64,000 nt of DNA from Candidatus Krumholzibacteriota bacterium (GCA_024275485.1 JAJRZA010000032.1:24071-88070); one strand, 5' to 3'. Positions 26,288-35,491 are shown, counted from the stretch's first letter. Numbers and translations are program-made. Notes: a model not told the origin generated them from the sequence alone.

Positions 26288-26872
26288 ATGGGAACTCGTT
26301 GCCACTTGTCCCTTGGGACTACCCTGTTTTTGCAGCTTTCGCTGCTGGTTTTTTTGACCGGCTGTGGGTCTGGTGTGCGGCACAACACCGTTCACGATTT
26401 TCCCGGGGACCGGCCTTACCGATTGGCTGTGCTGCCCCTAACAAATCTAACGACTGACCCCAGTGCTGCCGATGTTCTGGGTAACGCCATTGCCGTCGAA
26501 CTTTTGAATACTTCCGGCTTCGAGCTGGTTGACGCCATGGTTGTCAATTCCGCTCTCAGTCGTCACAGAATTCGTTATGCGGATAGAATGAACAAGGAAC
26601 AGTTCACGGCCCTGGGTGGGGAACTAGGTGTGGATGGAGTTCTGGTGGGTGCCGTTCATGCCTACGAGTATCGCCAGGAGGAGGATGGTCCGGTGCCCAT
26701 GGTTTCTTTGCATACACGGATTGTGGATGTGGCCGAGGGGCAAATCATCTGGGTCGCCATGCAGACTCGTGTGGGAACCGACGGCGAATTCCTCCTGGGA
26801 ATTGGCCTGGAAAAATCCCTTCCCCGACTTGGCTCCATGGTGGTTCACGACATCGTCGAAACTTTGCGTTGA
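26288..26872 (+). CDS. CsgG/GNA1162-like lipoprotein, copy 2
   Basis: 194 residues from ATG 26288, one base after the stop of copy 1. Lipobox LTGC (then GSGVRHN). Pattern PYRLAVLPLTNLTTDPSAADVLGNAIAVELLN..FELVD, then ALGGELGVDGVLVGAVHAYEYRQEE, PMVSLHTRIVDVAEGQIIWVAMQTRVG. Parallel to copy 1 across its length, so a tandem duplication. Both probably act together at the inner face of the outer membrane, beside the barrel encoded upstream. Function is unproven. Confidence 0.75.
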   Translation: MGTRCHLSLGTTLFLQLSLLVFLTGCGSGVRHNTVHDFPGDRPYRLAVLPLTNLTTDPSAADVLGNAIAVELLNTSGFELVDAMVVNSALSRHRIRYADRMNKEQFTALGGELGVDGVLVGAVHAYEYRQEEDGPVPMVSLHTRIVDVAEGQIIWVAMQTRVGTDGEFLLGIGLEKSLPRLGSMVVHDIVETLR

Positions 26873-26886
26873 AAGGTGGCATCTTG

Positions 26887-27357
26887 ATGAGATTTGCATT
26901 CAGCCTGCTGGTGGGTCTTTTCCTTTTCGTGCCTGTTGTGAGCGGAGCCGAAGAGGTTACAACGCCCGAGGGAAAATCCGGGCGAGATCCATCTACCATC
27001 ACAGTGGTGGTGCGTCACCGGGTGGTTCCTGATTTTGCCGATACTATAGAGGTCGTCTGGGGAACGGGTGAACTGTACTGGATCGGCGATACGGAGTACA
27101 GCCTTGAGGTCGAGCGTTTCGTGGCCGATTTCGGCATCAACGAGACGGGGGAAATAATCGAGCGCGGCACCGAGGCCCACAACCCCGCTTGCCATGTGGT
27201 TATTTACAAGGATGATGTTGAGGAGGATAGGGTCTGGTCGTTTTTCGGAACGGGTGCACCTCATTTCCGACGTGAGTCCATCCTGTCGGTGGATATTGCT
27301 TCTTTTCCCTGGCACGGTGTTGTGTTGACCGAACCGATCCCTCGGGAGGCCAAGTAA
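26887..27357 (+). CDS. Small exported protein of unknown function
   Basis: 156 residues, start ATG 26887 (GGTGG 8 bases upstream). Signal peptide 1-20 (FVPVVSGAEE). Mature part is beta-rich: STITVVVRHRVVPDFADTIEVVWGTGELYWIGDTEYSLEVERFVADFGI, then CHVVIYKDDVEEDRVWSFFGTGAPHF. Single Cys. I do not recognise the family. Its stop touches the start of the 41-haem cytochrome gene, so it is translationally coupled to it and may help its export, folding or docking. Confidence 0.75.
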   Translation: MRFAFSLLVGLFLFVPVVSGAEEVTTPEGKSGRDPSTITVVVRHRVVPDFADTIEVVWGTGELYWIGDTEYSLEVERFVADFGINETGEIIERGTEAHNPACHVVIYKDDVEEDRVWSFFGTGAPHFRRESILSVDIASFPWHGVVLTEPIPREAK

Positions 27358-30300
27358 ATGTTTTGTAAATTGATCCCTCGATACAGCACTCCATTTTTTG
27401 CTGCTCTAGTCGTGATGGTGACTTTCCTTGTGATCGCCGACCCCGGGTTTGCCGAACGAAAACGGAAGGAATGCCTGGATTGCCATGATGAGATGATTCC
27501 GCTGATTGACCGTCAGTTTGTGCATGAACCGTTCAAGGAAAAAAAGTGCATGGATTGTCACAAGCGCCATGGCTTCTCCCAGAATCTGGTGCTCAAGAGT
27601 TCCCCTCCTGAACTTTGCGCCGACTGCCACACCGATCAGATGCCTGCCGCTGATGTGGCCGTTCCTCATGCACCCGTCACTGAAGGCTACTGTACGGGCT
27701 GCCATGACCCCCACTCATCCAACTATCCTGCCCTGGTCAGAGGAAGCCGTCCGGGAGGCGTATGCCTGCCTTGTCACATCGAGGTAAAAGACGATCTTGA
27801 TGGTCCCCAGGGTCATAAACCCTTCATGGATGGCGATTGCAGTGCCTGCCACGATGCCCACGGCAGCGACAATTCCGTCATGCTGGCCGTACCCCAAACA
27901 GATGTTTGCCTGGGTTGTCATGCCAAGATCGATGTTGCGGACCATTTCGGTGTGGCTACAAACGATCAGTCCTGCACCGATTGTCACGATGCTCACCTGG
28001 CCACGAAGGACTCGGTATTGCGCAGTGACGCTCACCCGCCCTTTGCCGAGGGAAGTTGCTCCGACTGTCATGCCGAGGGAACGGGTGATGTTGCCGGCGA
28101 CGTTCTCGAATCAGGGCCCTCACTTTGTTTTGAATGCCATGACGATATTGAAGAGCAGTCCGGACTGGCCTTTGCTCATGAGCCGGTTACCGAAGATTGT
28201 CAGAATTGCCACGATCCCCATCAATCAAGCTTTTCCACCTTGTTAATGGCCGAGCAAGGCGAAGTTTGCCTTGAGTGCCATGACGACCCGACTGAAGAAG
28301 AGGGAATCCAGAGCGTGCACCAGCCGTTCGAAAATGGTGAATGCTCCTCCTGCCATGATCCCCATGGCAGCGACCGGGAACTGTTGCTATCGGCTGAGGG
28401 TGACGGGCTGTGCGCTGCCTGCCATCAAGAGCTGATGACCAAGGCGGAGCAGGCGGAAACCTCACACCCCGCCCTGGACGAGGGCTGTATTTCCTGTCAT
28501 CAACCACATGCCTCCAACGAACGTAGATTATTGGCTGGCCAGCAGAGAACCCTTTGCCGGGAATGCCACGAAGAAACAGTAGTGGCCCCTGTTGGAGTTC
28601 TGCAGCATGTGCCTTTCCAGGCCGGGGCCTGCAACGAGTGCCACAATCCTCACGGGTCCAATCAATCGAATATGTTGGTGGACATGGCACCTGCGGATAA
28701 TTGTGTGCGTTGCCATACCTCGCTGGGAAAGAGTTTCAAGGCGGGCAAGGGGCACGACCCCTTTGTTGAGGGAGATTGCGGTATTTGCCACGCGGCTCAC
28801 TTCTCGGCGGAACCTGCGGCCTTGTTGGTTGCTCCCATCCAGGCATTGTGTTCCGATTGCCATGATGATCTGGATGGGGAGCTTTCCCGTTCCCACCTTC
28901 ACACACCCGTTAGCCGTGGTGACTGCACTGCCTGCCACAATCCTCATGACAGCGAGAGAGGCTCGCTTCTGATTGCCTCGGGTTCCCAGTTGTGTCTGGG
29001 CTGTCATCTGGAAATAGCCGAGATCACCCAGCTGGCTGTGGTGCATGAACCGGCAGGCGATGGCGACTACCGGGTTTGCCATGAAGTTCATGGGTCGGAC
29101 AACCCCATGGGGCTTACCGCCCCGGTGGCGGAACTCTGCGCCGAGTGCCACGATGTGGACACCGAAGAGTTCTTCACCAGTCACGGCGGTCTGGCCAACG
29201 GAAACTCCCGCTGCACTGCCTGTCACAACCCCCATGGTTCCACCGACCCCATGCTGTTGAACCGCATGGTCCATTCACCTTTTGAAGACAAGGACTGTGC
29301 TTCCTGCCACGACGACCATACTCCTGAGCAGCTTGCCGTTGAAACGGCCAGCCTTTGCAGCGACTGCCATGATCAGCCGGATGAGTTTGCCGAGAAAAGT
29401 CAAATCCATTCACCGGTTGCCGAGGGCGACTGCACCGCATGCCACGACCCCCACACCGCTCGCAAGGATCTACTTCTGCGTTCTGCTGTGCCGGAGCTGT
29501 GCGCCAAGTGCCATGATGAGATCGTTTATCCTGCTGACGGGATCAACCAGCATCGGCCGGTGGAACAGGGTCTGTGTCTCGATTGCCACCAATCCCATGC
29601 CGGTGATCACAAGTCGCTTCTAAAGGATACAGGTGACCATCTGTGTCTCGGCTGTCATGAGGCTCTCAAGCAGAGGCTCGACACTGGAGCCCCGCATGCC
29701 CCGGTGGCTGATGGCGATTGCACCGTTTGTCACAATGGTCATAATTCAGCCCAGGAGGCCCTGCTCAACCAGCCGGTGAGTTTGCTTTGCGCCGAGTGCC
29801 ACGATGTGGAAGGTCTGGAAATCACAACGGCTCATTCCGGTTTCGAGGTCAAGGAAGCCAATTGCGTAATCTGTCATGATCCTCATGTTTCAGTGGATGA
29901 CGGCGGAAAATTCCTGCGACCGGTCAGGCACGAACCGTTTGCCGATGGCGACTGCTCATCGTGCCATGAGTCCGGGAGCAATCTGGTTTCACAACCTGCG
30001 CCTCAACTCTGTCTGGAATGCCACGACGAATTCTCGGAAATTCTGGAGACGAAGGGAGTTCATGCGGCTCTTAAAAGCGAAAATTCCTGCCTTTCCTGCC
30101 ATTCTCCCCATGCGGGCTTCGAGGGTTTGGTCAATCGCTCTTCAGAGAAGGAGACCTGCATGCGCTGCCATGATCGCCAGGAATTTGAATGGGAATACCG
30201 GCACGAACCCATGGAAGAGGCCTGCAGCAATTGTCATAACCCACATACGGGAGAAAAACCACTTCTGTTGGATCTCGACATCATGGACCTTTGTCTGGAA

Positions 30301-30480
30301 TGTCATGAGATCCATCCCCACCCCATGGGCGGAGAGTACAAGGATCCCCGGACTGACGGTCCACTGACCTGTGTCAGTTGCCACTCACCCCACTCTTCGG
30401 ATATAAAACAGCTGTTGACCCATGAAAAGGGGCGGGCTCTGTGCGTTCAGTGCCATGTGGGCGCCATGGGGGCTCATTGA
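27358..30480 (+). CDS. 41-haem c-type cytochrome of tandem doubled-CXXCH modules
   Basis: 1040 residues; ATG directly follows the preceding stop, with GGGAGG 8 bases upstream. Signal peptide ~1-32 (ADPGFA|E). I count 41 canonical CXXCH sites from residue 39 to ~1030. They come in about 20 repeats of ~50 residues: H-x-P-[FV]-x2-G-x-C-x-x-C-H-[DN]-P-H-G/S followed by L-x-x-x-x-x-x-L-C-x-x-C-H-D-[DE]. Each repeat supplies extra His for bis-His ligation. One expected site reads Y-R-V-C-H (codons at 29068-29082; TAC where TGC is expected), so a 42nd haem is lost. No anchor or sorting domain. Likely a periplasm-spanning or extracellular molecular wire or electron store. Confidence 0.93.
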   Translation: MFCKLIPRYSTPFFAALVVMVTFLVIADPGFAERKRKECLDCHDEMIPLIDRQFVHEPFKEKKCMDCHKRHGFSQNLVLKSSPPELCADCHTDQMPAADVAVPHAPVTEGYCTGCHDPHSSNYPALVRGSRPGGVCLPCHIEVKDDLDGPQGHKPFMDGDCSACHDAHGSDNSVMLAVPQTDVCLGCHAKIDVADHFGVATNDQSCTDCHDAHLATKDSVLRSDAHPPFAEGSCSDCHAEGTGDVAGDVLESGPSLCFECHDDIEEQSGLAFAHEPVTEDCQNCHDPHQSSFSTLLMAEQGEVCLECHDDPTEEEGIQSVHQPFENGECSSCHDPHGSDRELLLSAEGDGLCAACHQELMTKAEQAETSHPALDEGCISCHQPHASNERRLLAGQQRTLCRECHEETVVAPVGVLQHVPFQAGACNECHNPHGSNQSNMLVDMAPADNCVRCHTSLGKSFKAGKGHDPFVEGDCGICHAAHFSAEPAALLVAPIQALCSDCHDDLDGELSRSHLHTPVSRGDCTACHNPHDSERGSLLIASGSQLCLGCHLEIAEITQLAVVHEPAGDGDYRVCHEVHGSDNPMGLTAPVAELCAECHDVDTEEFFTSHGGLANGNSRCTACHNPHGSTDPMLLNRMVHSPFEDKDCASCHDDHTPEQLAVETASLCSDCHDQPDEFAEKSQIHSPVAEGDCTACHDPHTARKDLLLRSAVPELCAKCHDEIVYPADGINQHRPVEQGLCLDCHQSHAGDHKSLLKDTGDHLCLGCHEALKQRLDTGAPHAPVADGDCTVCHNGHNSAQEALLNQPVSLLCAECHDVEGLEITTAHSGFEVKEANCVICHDPHVSVDDGGKFLRPVRHEPFADGDCSSCHESGSNLVSQPAPQLCLECHDEFSEILETKGVHAALKSENSCLSCHSPHAGFEGLVNRSSEKETCMRCHDRQEFEWEYRHEPMEEACSNCHNPHTGEKPLLLDLDIMDLCLECHEIHPHPMGGEYKDPRTDGPLTCVSCHSPHSSDIKQLLTHEKGRALCVQCHVGAMGAH

Positions 30481-30515
30481 TGAGCCTGGTGTGCGCCTTA
30501 ACCTGTGGGCCACAG

Positions 30516-30547
30516 ATATGGAGGATTTCAATGGGAATCCTCCATAT
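30516..30547 (+). terminator. 12-bp hairpin after the 41-haem cytochrome gene
   Basis: ATATGGAGGATT (30516-30527) pairs with AATCCTCCATAT (30536-30547), with an 8-base loop, 36 bases after the stop codon. Downstream sequence is not T-rich, so termination strength is uncertain; position fits the end of the upstream operon. Confidence 0.6.
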
Positions 30548-30614
30548 TACCATGTCAGATGCGTGATAAAAATGATACTCAAAGTCAAAAAATAAACAAA
30601 TTCTGTTATTTTTC

Positions 30615-30644
30615 TTGTAGGTTGTTGCAACAATATGCTATAAT
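30615..30644 (+). promoter_or_regulatory. Candidate promoter with embedded palindrome upstream of the sorted multihaem cytochrome
   Basis: TTGTAG (30615-30620), 18-base spacer, TATAAT (30639-30644). The spacer contains the perfect 12-base palindrome TTGTTGCAACAA (30622-30633), well placed for a repressor or redox regulator to block polymerase. Start codon follows 65 bases downstream at 30710. Confidence 0.5.
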
Positions 30645-30709
30645 CCTAGCAACAACCTTGGATATCCCAAGATTTGTATGCTGCATTCCCCAATCAGCAA
30701 GGAAATCCC

Positions 30710-33649
30710 ATGCGAACCACCACCTTTTTTATCCTGGTAGTTTCATGTCTATTTGTCCTGGGATCCGATTCCTACGCCACGGTGGATCATCGGGATTTGG
30801 TCGAAGGGGATTGTATTTCCTGTCATGCGGGTCATGTGCGGGCTTTCTCCGGTCAAGCCGGTGAAAAGGCTGCCAACCACCAGGGACTTTCTTGCCTGAC
30901 TTGCCACGATTTCCATTCTAATCCTGCCAATCTGAGTTTTGTACCCGAACAAATCGAGACGCCAAACAGTGGTACCAGATCAGTTGTTTTCACTGCCCGC
31001 ACTGGTCCGGACTCCTTTGCCGACGGCGATGCCGTCTACGATGGTGTGTGTGAAGTGTGCCATACCATGACGGGTTATCATCGCAATGATGGATCCGTCA
31101 GCCAGGCCCACAATACCGCAACCGATTGCACTGCCTGCCATCCTCATGAAGAAGGATTCTCACCAGTGGGCGGTAGTTGTCTCGACTGCCATTCCATTCC
31201 GCGTGGTTCCGGGGGATATCGTCGCCAAATTGTTGAAAACAGCGGGGACGGCGGCGGTGATTTCGTACTGACGAGTCATCATGTCACTGATGGTACCCAG
31301 AACGAGTTGGTGACCGCAGGCGACTGTATCGTTTGCCACGATCAGGGCAACCACATGTCCTATGGAGACGGTGTGTCGGTTTACTTGCGCGATCCCAACG
31401 GCGGAGCTTCGATTGTCTACGACGGCACTCCCCAGTCTGTTGAAACCTGGTGTCTGGCTTGTCACGACGGCACCCACACCAGTCCTTTCAGCGACGGTCA
31501 GCCTGCCCCTGATCTGTCGACCTGGGATGGATCGGCCCACGGAGCGACTTCAGCCACCTGTCTCGATTGCCACGACAATGGCCATGGCAGCGGTAACCTG
31601 CACATGGTGGCTACCACCATCGCCACACCCAACAGCGGCAATCTGCCCGTGAACTTCTCGTCACTAACCGGACCCGGTTCCTTTGCCGATGGCGACGCTG
31701 TCTATGATGGCGTTTGTGAGGTATGCCACACCGGCACTGCTTTCCATCGAAACGATCCATCCGGCGACCACAGCCATTTTGTTGCCCAGGATTGTACAGC
31801 CTGCCATGGGCATGATGTTGGTTTCCAGCCCACTGCCGGCTCCTGCACCCAGTGCCATAATTCGGAACAGGGCCCAGGCGGATACCGGCGCCAAGTTGTT
31901 TCAGGGGTTGGCGGAAACGGCGAGTTCGTCCTGCTGAGTCACCACGTTTCAGACGGTACCCAAAACCAGATAGTCCAGGACTCGGACTGTGTGGTTTGTC
32001 ATGACCAGACCAATCACATGACCTACAGTGATGGTGTTTCGGTGTTGCTGGTCGATCTTTCCACAGGAAGTCCCGTACTCTATAACGGCACACCTGCAAC
32101 CTTGGAACCATTTTGTTTGGGTTGCCACGATGGTACCCAAACGGCACCCTTCTCCGATGGCAATCCGGCTCCCGACATGTCGGGATGGAACGGGGCCAGC
32201 CACAGCCCGGCGGGTTCCACCTGCGCCCAATGCCACACCAACGGGCATGGAACCGACAACCTGGCTCTCATCGGAACCCAGATAGAGACACCCAACAATG
32301 GTGTGCTTCCGGTAGTGTTCACCTCCTGGACCGGCCCCAACAGCATGGCCGATGGCGATGGTATCTACGACGGTATCTGCGAAGTTTGCCACACGGCCAC
32401 GACTTACCATCGTAACAACGCTTCCGGCAACCATGGGCACAACTCAGGCAACGACTGTCGGGCGTGCCATGATCACAATACCGGGTTTTCACCCCAGGCC
32501 GGTTCTTGCCTCGCTTGCCACAACACAACCCAGGGCTCCGGAGGATACCGCCGCCAGGTTGTTGAGAACAACAATGACGGAGGTGGTGATTTCGTGCGCG
32601 TCAGCCACCATGTCAGCGATGGCTCGACCACCGAGATCGTCACCGAGGGCGACTGTGTGGTTTGCCACAACCAGTCCCAACACATGACCTTCACCGATGG
32701 CGTGTCCGTACTTCTGGAAGACCCCGCTGGTGGTCCAACCATCACCTACGATGGCTCAACCGGATCGATCACCGGTTTCTGTGCTGCCTGCCACGACGGC
32801 ACTCCGGCCTCACCGCCATTTTCGGACGGCAATACTCCACCCAACGTTCTGGCAACCTGGCCATCATCAGCCCATGGTACCGCCAACAATGCACCTTGTG
32901 GAGAGTGCCACACCAATGGACACGGTGGAGACAACCAGCAGATGTTGACCGCTCGCTACGATCGCCAAGACTATCTGAATTATAGCAGTGCCCGCTACGC
33001 CCTGTGCTGGCAGTGCCACAATGAAAATACCATCGTCTTTGGCAACAATTCCTTCGAGGATCTGCACGACAAGCACGTTGTCGGTGAGGACTCGGCCTGT
33101 GTGTTGTGCCATCAGCCCCATGGGCCCTTCGATGATGGTGAAGCCGGAAATATTGATTTCAGCTACGGTCTGGACAACGGCTTCGACATTCAACTGATCG
33201 ACGGCTACACGCGCTCCACCGCGTTCTGGACCTCGGGCAATACGGGCTTCTGCTACATAGCTTGTCATGGCAAGGACCATACTCCCAAGGATTATCGTCG
33301 GGATCTGGTCCTTCAGGCGAGGGACTTGTCCGGGCAAGTGGAGGGCGTTGGCCCCTTCGTTTCTGCCAGGAGTTATCCTGTTCCCAGCCGTGGCCCGGTC
33401 ACCATTGTCTTGCAGCAGGGAGAAAAGGCAGACAAGGCCCAGGTTAGTGAGTGGGTGGAGGTTACCATCTACGACATCTCCGGTCGCCGTATTCGTGACC
33501 TCTCCTTCGACCATGGAGGGGCGGATGATGCCACACTCTTCTGGGACGGTTTGGATGCCGCGGGACACAGCGTTCAATCTGGTGTTTACTTCTGTCGGGT
33601 TTCCACCCGTGAGTCAAGTCGAACCTTGAAAATGGTGATTGTTCGTTGA
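30710..33649 (+). CDS. 22/23-haem cytochrome with three tandem six-haem modules and a surface-sorting domain
   Basis: 979 residues, ATG 30710 (AAGGAA upstream). Signal peptide 1-23 (SYA|T). 22 canonical CXXCH plus one CX3CH (C-Y-I-A-C-H, codons 33251-33268). Three tandem modules of ~222 residues begin near residues 80, 301 and 523. Each starts with an I-x-T-P-N-[SN]-G strand pair, then F/MADGDxxYDGxCEVCHT, CTACH/CRACH, a GYRRQxVxxxxDGG segment, CIVCH/CVVCH, CLACH-type and a final xCH-x-N-G-H-G site. Haems 21 and 22 plus the CX3CH site follow. Residues ~875-979 are an FlgD/T9SS-like tail (VTIYDISGRRIRDL ... LFWDGLDAAGHSVQSGVYFC). A cytochrome displayed on the cell surface is inferred. Confidence 0.92.
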   Translation: MRTTTFFILVVSCLFVLGSDSYATVDHRDLVEGDCISCHAGHVRAFSGQAGEKAANHQGLSCLTCHDFHSNPANLSFVPEQIETPNSGTRSVVFTARTGPDSFADGDAVYDGVCEVCHTMTGYHRNDGSVSQAHNTATDCTACHPHEEGFSPVGGSCLDCHSIPRGSGGYRRQIVENSGDGGGDFVLTSHHVTDGTQNELVTAGDCIVCHDQGNHMSYGDGVSVYLRDPNGGASIVYDGTPQSVETWCLACHDGTHTSPFSDGQPAPDLSTWDGSAHGATSATCLDCHDNGHGSGNLHMVATTIATPNSGNLPVNFSSLTGPGSFADGDAVYDGVCEVCHTGTAFHRNDPSGDHSHFVAQDCTACHGHDVGFQPTAGSCTQCHNSEQGPGGYRRQVVSGVGGNGEFVLLSHHVSDGTQNQIVQDSDCVVCHDQTNHMTYSDGVSVLLVDLSTGSPVLYNGTPATLEPFCLGCHDGTQTAPFSDGNPAPDMSGWNGASHSPAGSTCAQCHTNGHGTDNLALIGTQIETPNNGVLPVVFTSWTGPNSMADGDGIYDGICEVCHTATTYHRNNASGNHGHNSGNDCRACHDHNTGFSPQAGSCLACHNTTQGSGGYRRQVVENNNDGGGDFVRVSHHVSDGSTTEIVTEGDCVVCHNQSQHMTFTDGVSVLLEDPAGGPTITYDGSTGSITGFCAACHDGTPASPPFSDGNTPPNVLATWPSSAHGTANNAPCGECHTNGHGGDNQQMLTARYDRQDYLNYSSARYALCWQCHNENTIVFGNNSFEDLHDKHVVGEDSACVLCHQPHGPFDDGEAGNIDFSYGLDNGFDIQLIDGYTRSTAFWTSGNTGFCYIACHGKDHTPKDYRRDLVLQARDLSGQVEGVGPFVSARSYPVPSRGPVTIVLQQGEKADKAQVSEWVEVTIYDISGRRIRDLSFDHGGADDATLFWDGLDAAGHSVQSGVYFCRVSTRESSRTLKMVIVR

Positions 33650-33697
33650 GGTGCAATGGGATAATCCGGCAACAGATCGAAAGAGCAAGGAAGCAAC

Positions 33698-35491
33698 GTG
33701 ATTAAACGTTGTTGGGTATCTTTCTGTTTTCTAAATATTTTGATTCTATCCGGTTGCAGCACCGGAGACGATGGCAACACCGGTCCGGAAATTCCCCAGG
33801 CACCCACCGAAACCTGGCTTGTTGCAGCCGAATCGTCCTTTGATATCAAAGGGCTCACCTGGGATCCGGCTGGAGGATTGATTGCCGTGGGGGGAGACCG
33901 GGTGCTCACTGGTGGACCGGTGGTTTGGACCGATACAAGGCTAGCCGGCGAGGTTGGTTTGAGGGATGTCTGGGCCACCGATGGTCTCGTTCTGGCAGTC
34001 GGAGACAATGGCCTTTTGCTGAGCCGCGACACCAATGGCTGGAATGTCCTGGACGTAGGCACCACCGTCGATCTGAGGGCCGTGTCCGGGCGCAGCAGTT
34101 CCGATGCGCTGATTGTGGGCGATGCAGGAACCATCCTTCACTTCGACGGCTTGGCCTGGCACAACCGTTCAGTATTTCCCGGTGAAACCTTCATGGACGT
34201 CTGGTGCAGTCCTACGGGTGTGTATTTTGCTGTTTCGGTGGAAGGAAACATCTGGTCCGATTCCGGGCAGGGATGGACCCGCATCGACCTTGGAATCCCT
34301 GACTATATTCCTGAGGAACTCGTTGGTGTCGTTGGTCTCTCCGATTCTTTTATTCTGGCTTATGGAGACCACGAACGGGTGCTTCTGTTCGACGGATCCT
34401 CCTGGATCATCGATCGCGATGGTCCCTCGGCCAGTTCCTTCGTCTCCATGACAATCGGGACGGACGGTGACCCCATCGCCGTCACCCAGGATCGCAGGAT
34501 CCTGACCCGGACCGGAGGCTCATGGCAAGTGGCTGTCTCCCTTGGATTTCCTATTTTTCCGACCGCACTTTGCACGGGGCTCGATGGTGAAGTCTACCTC
34601 GTGGGCAGTGAAGCAGGCGTGTTGCAAATGGCCTCCGTTGCTGAAGATTGGGATATCATCCACCGTTACTGGTCCGATGATATTGTCACTTCGGTTTCCG
34701 GAGGTCTGGGCCAGAGAATCCTTTTGGCGGAGTCGGGCCTGATCTGGAAATTTGTGGACGGGCAATGGACTGCCGTGCGCCCGGACCCCGCCACCATTGT
34801 TTCGAGAGCCTGGTCCGCCGATGGAAGCAGCATCGTCACCATCGGTGTTCATGACCAGATCGCAGTGCTGACTGGCAGTGGGTTCCTGACCGAACCCCTG
34901 GGATTGAACATGACTCCTCGGGGGATCGACGGCCTTGCCGACGGCACGCTGCTGATTGTTGGCCGCCACGGCCGCATCATTCATGGCACCCTGGGCAACT
35001 GGTCGGAACATGTCAGCGGAACAGCTCAAGACCTCCAGGATGTTTGCTTTCTAGGGCCTGCTACCGCCCTTGCAGTGGGTGATGAAGGGACGGCTCTGGT
35101 TTGGGATGGAAGCTCTTGGCAAGCGGAACCAACAGGCACCCAAGCCACACTATTGAAATTGACCCTGGGCCCGGCTGGGGAGATCTATGCCCTTGGCAGG
35201 GTCAATGGTGGAGGGGCTGCCTATCAGGTCTTTCAGAGAACCGGGTACACTTGGCAGGCTCTGGGTGAAGTGGCGGATTTGGGCACCGACCTCATCACCG
35301 ACATCACGGTGGATGAAAACGGGAATTTACGAGCCTGTTCTAACAGGGGAACCCTCTTCCTATTTGAGGGAAATCGTTGGTATGTAACCGAGGACCGGCC
35401 AGAATTTAGGCTTTATGTCATATCTGGGAACGGGGCGGCAGAAGTGCTGTCCGCAGGTGGCAATGGAGTCGTGCTTACCTTTTCCGATTGA
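33698..35491 (+). CDS. Lipoprotein beta-propeller (WD/kelch-like repeats)
   Basis: 597 residues, GTG 33698 with AAGGAAGC upstream. Lipobox LSGC (then STGDDGNTGPE). About twelve repeats of ~40-45 residues of the form VWATDGLVLAVGDNGLLLSRDTNGWNV, GRSSSDALIVGDAGTILHFDGLAWHN, GLADGTLLIVGRHGRIIHGTLGNWSEH, GPATALAVGDEGTALVWDGSSWQ. This is a G-x-x-G-x-[IL]-x-x-[FWY]-[DN]-G-x-x-W pattern typical of photosystem-stability or sortilin-like propellers. Outer-membrane lipoprotein between two very large cytochromes; probably part of the same surface complex. Partner and ligand are unknown. Confidence 0.8.
   Translation: MIKRCWVSFCFLNILILSGCSTGDDGNTGPEIPQAPTETWLVAAESSFDIKGLTWDPAGGLIAVGGDRVLTGGPVVWTDTRLAGEVGLRDVWATDGLVLAVGDNGLLLSRDTNGWNVLDVGTTVDLRAVSGRSSSDALIVGDAGTILHFDGLAWHNRSVFPGETFMDVWCSPTGVYFAVSVEGNIWSDSGQGWTRIDLGIPDYIPEELVGVVGLSDSFILAYGDHERVLLFDGSSWIIDRDGPSASSFVSMTIGTDGDPIAVTQDRRILTRTGGSWQVAVSLGFPIFPTALCTGLDGEVYLVGSEAGVLQMASVAEDWDIIHRYWSDDIVTSVSGGLGQRILLAESGLIWKFVDGQWTAVRPDPATIVSRAWSADGSSIVTIGVHDQIAVLTGSGFLTEPLGLNMTPRGIDGLADGTLLIVGRHGRIIHGTLGNWSEHVSGTAQDLQDVCFLGPATALAVGDEGTALVWDGSSWQAEPTGTQATLLKLTLGPAGEIYALGRVNGGGAAYQVFQRTGYTWQALGEVADLGTDLITDITVDENGNLRACSNRGTLFLFEGNRWYVTEDRPEFRLYVISGNGAAEVLSAGGNGVVLTFSD

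Noticed and set aside
27358..33649. Repeated DNA in the two largest cytochromes considered as a CRISPR or tandem-repeat array
   Set aside because: Repeats are protein-coding haem modules of 150-670 bases with diverged codons; no 25-40 base direct repeats with unique spacers.
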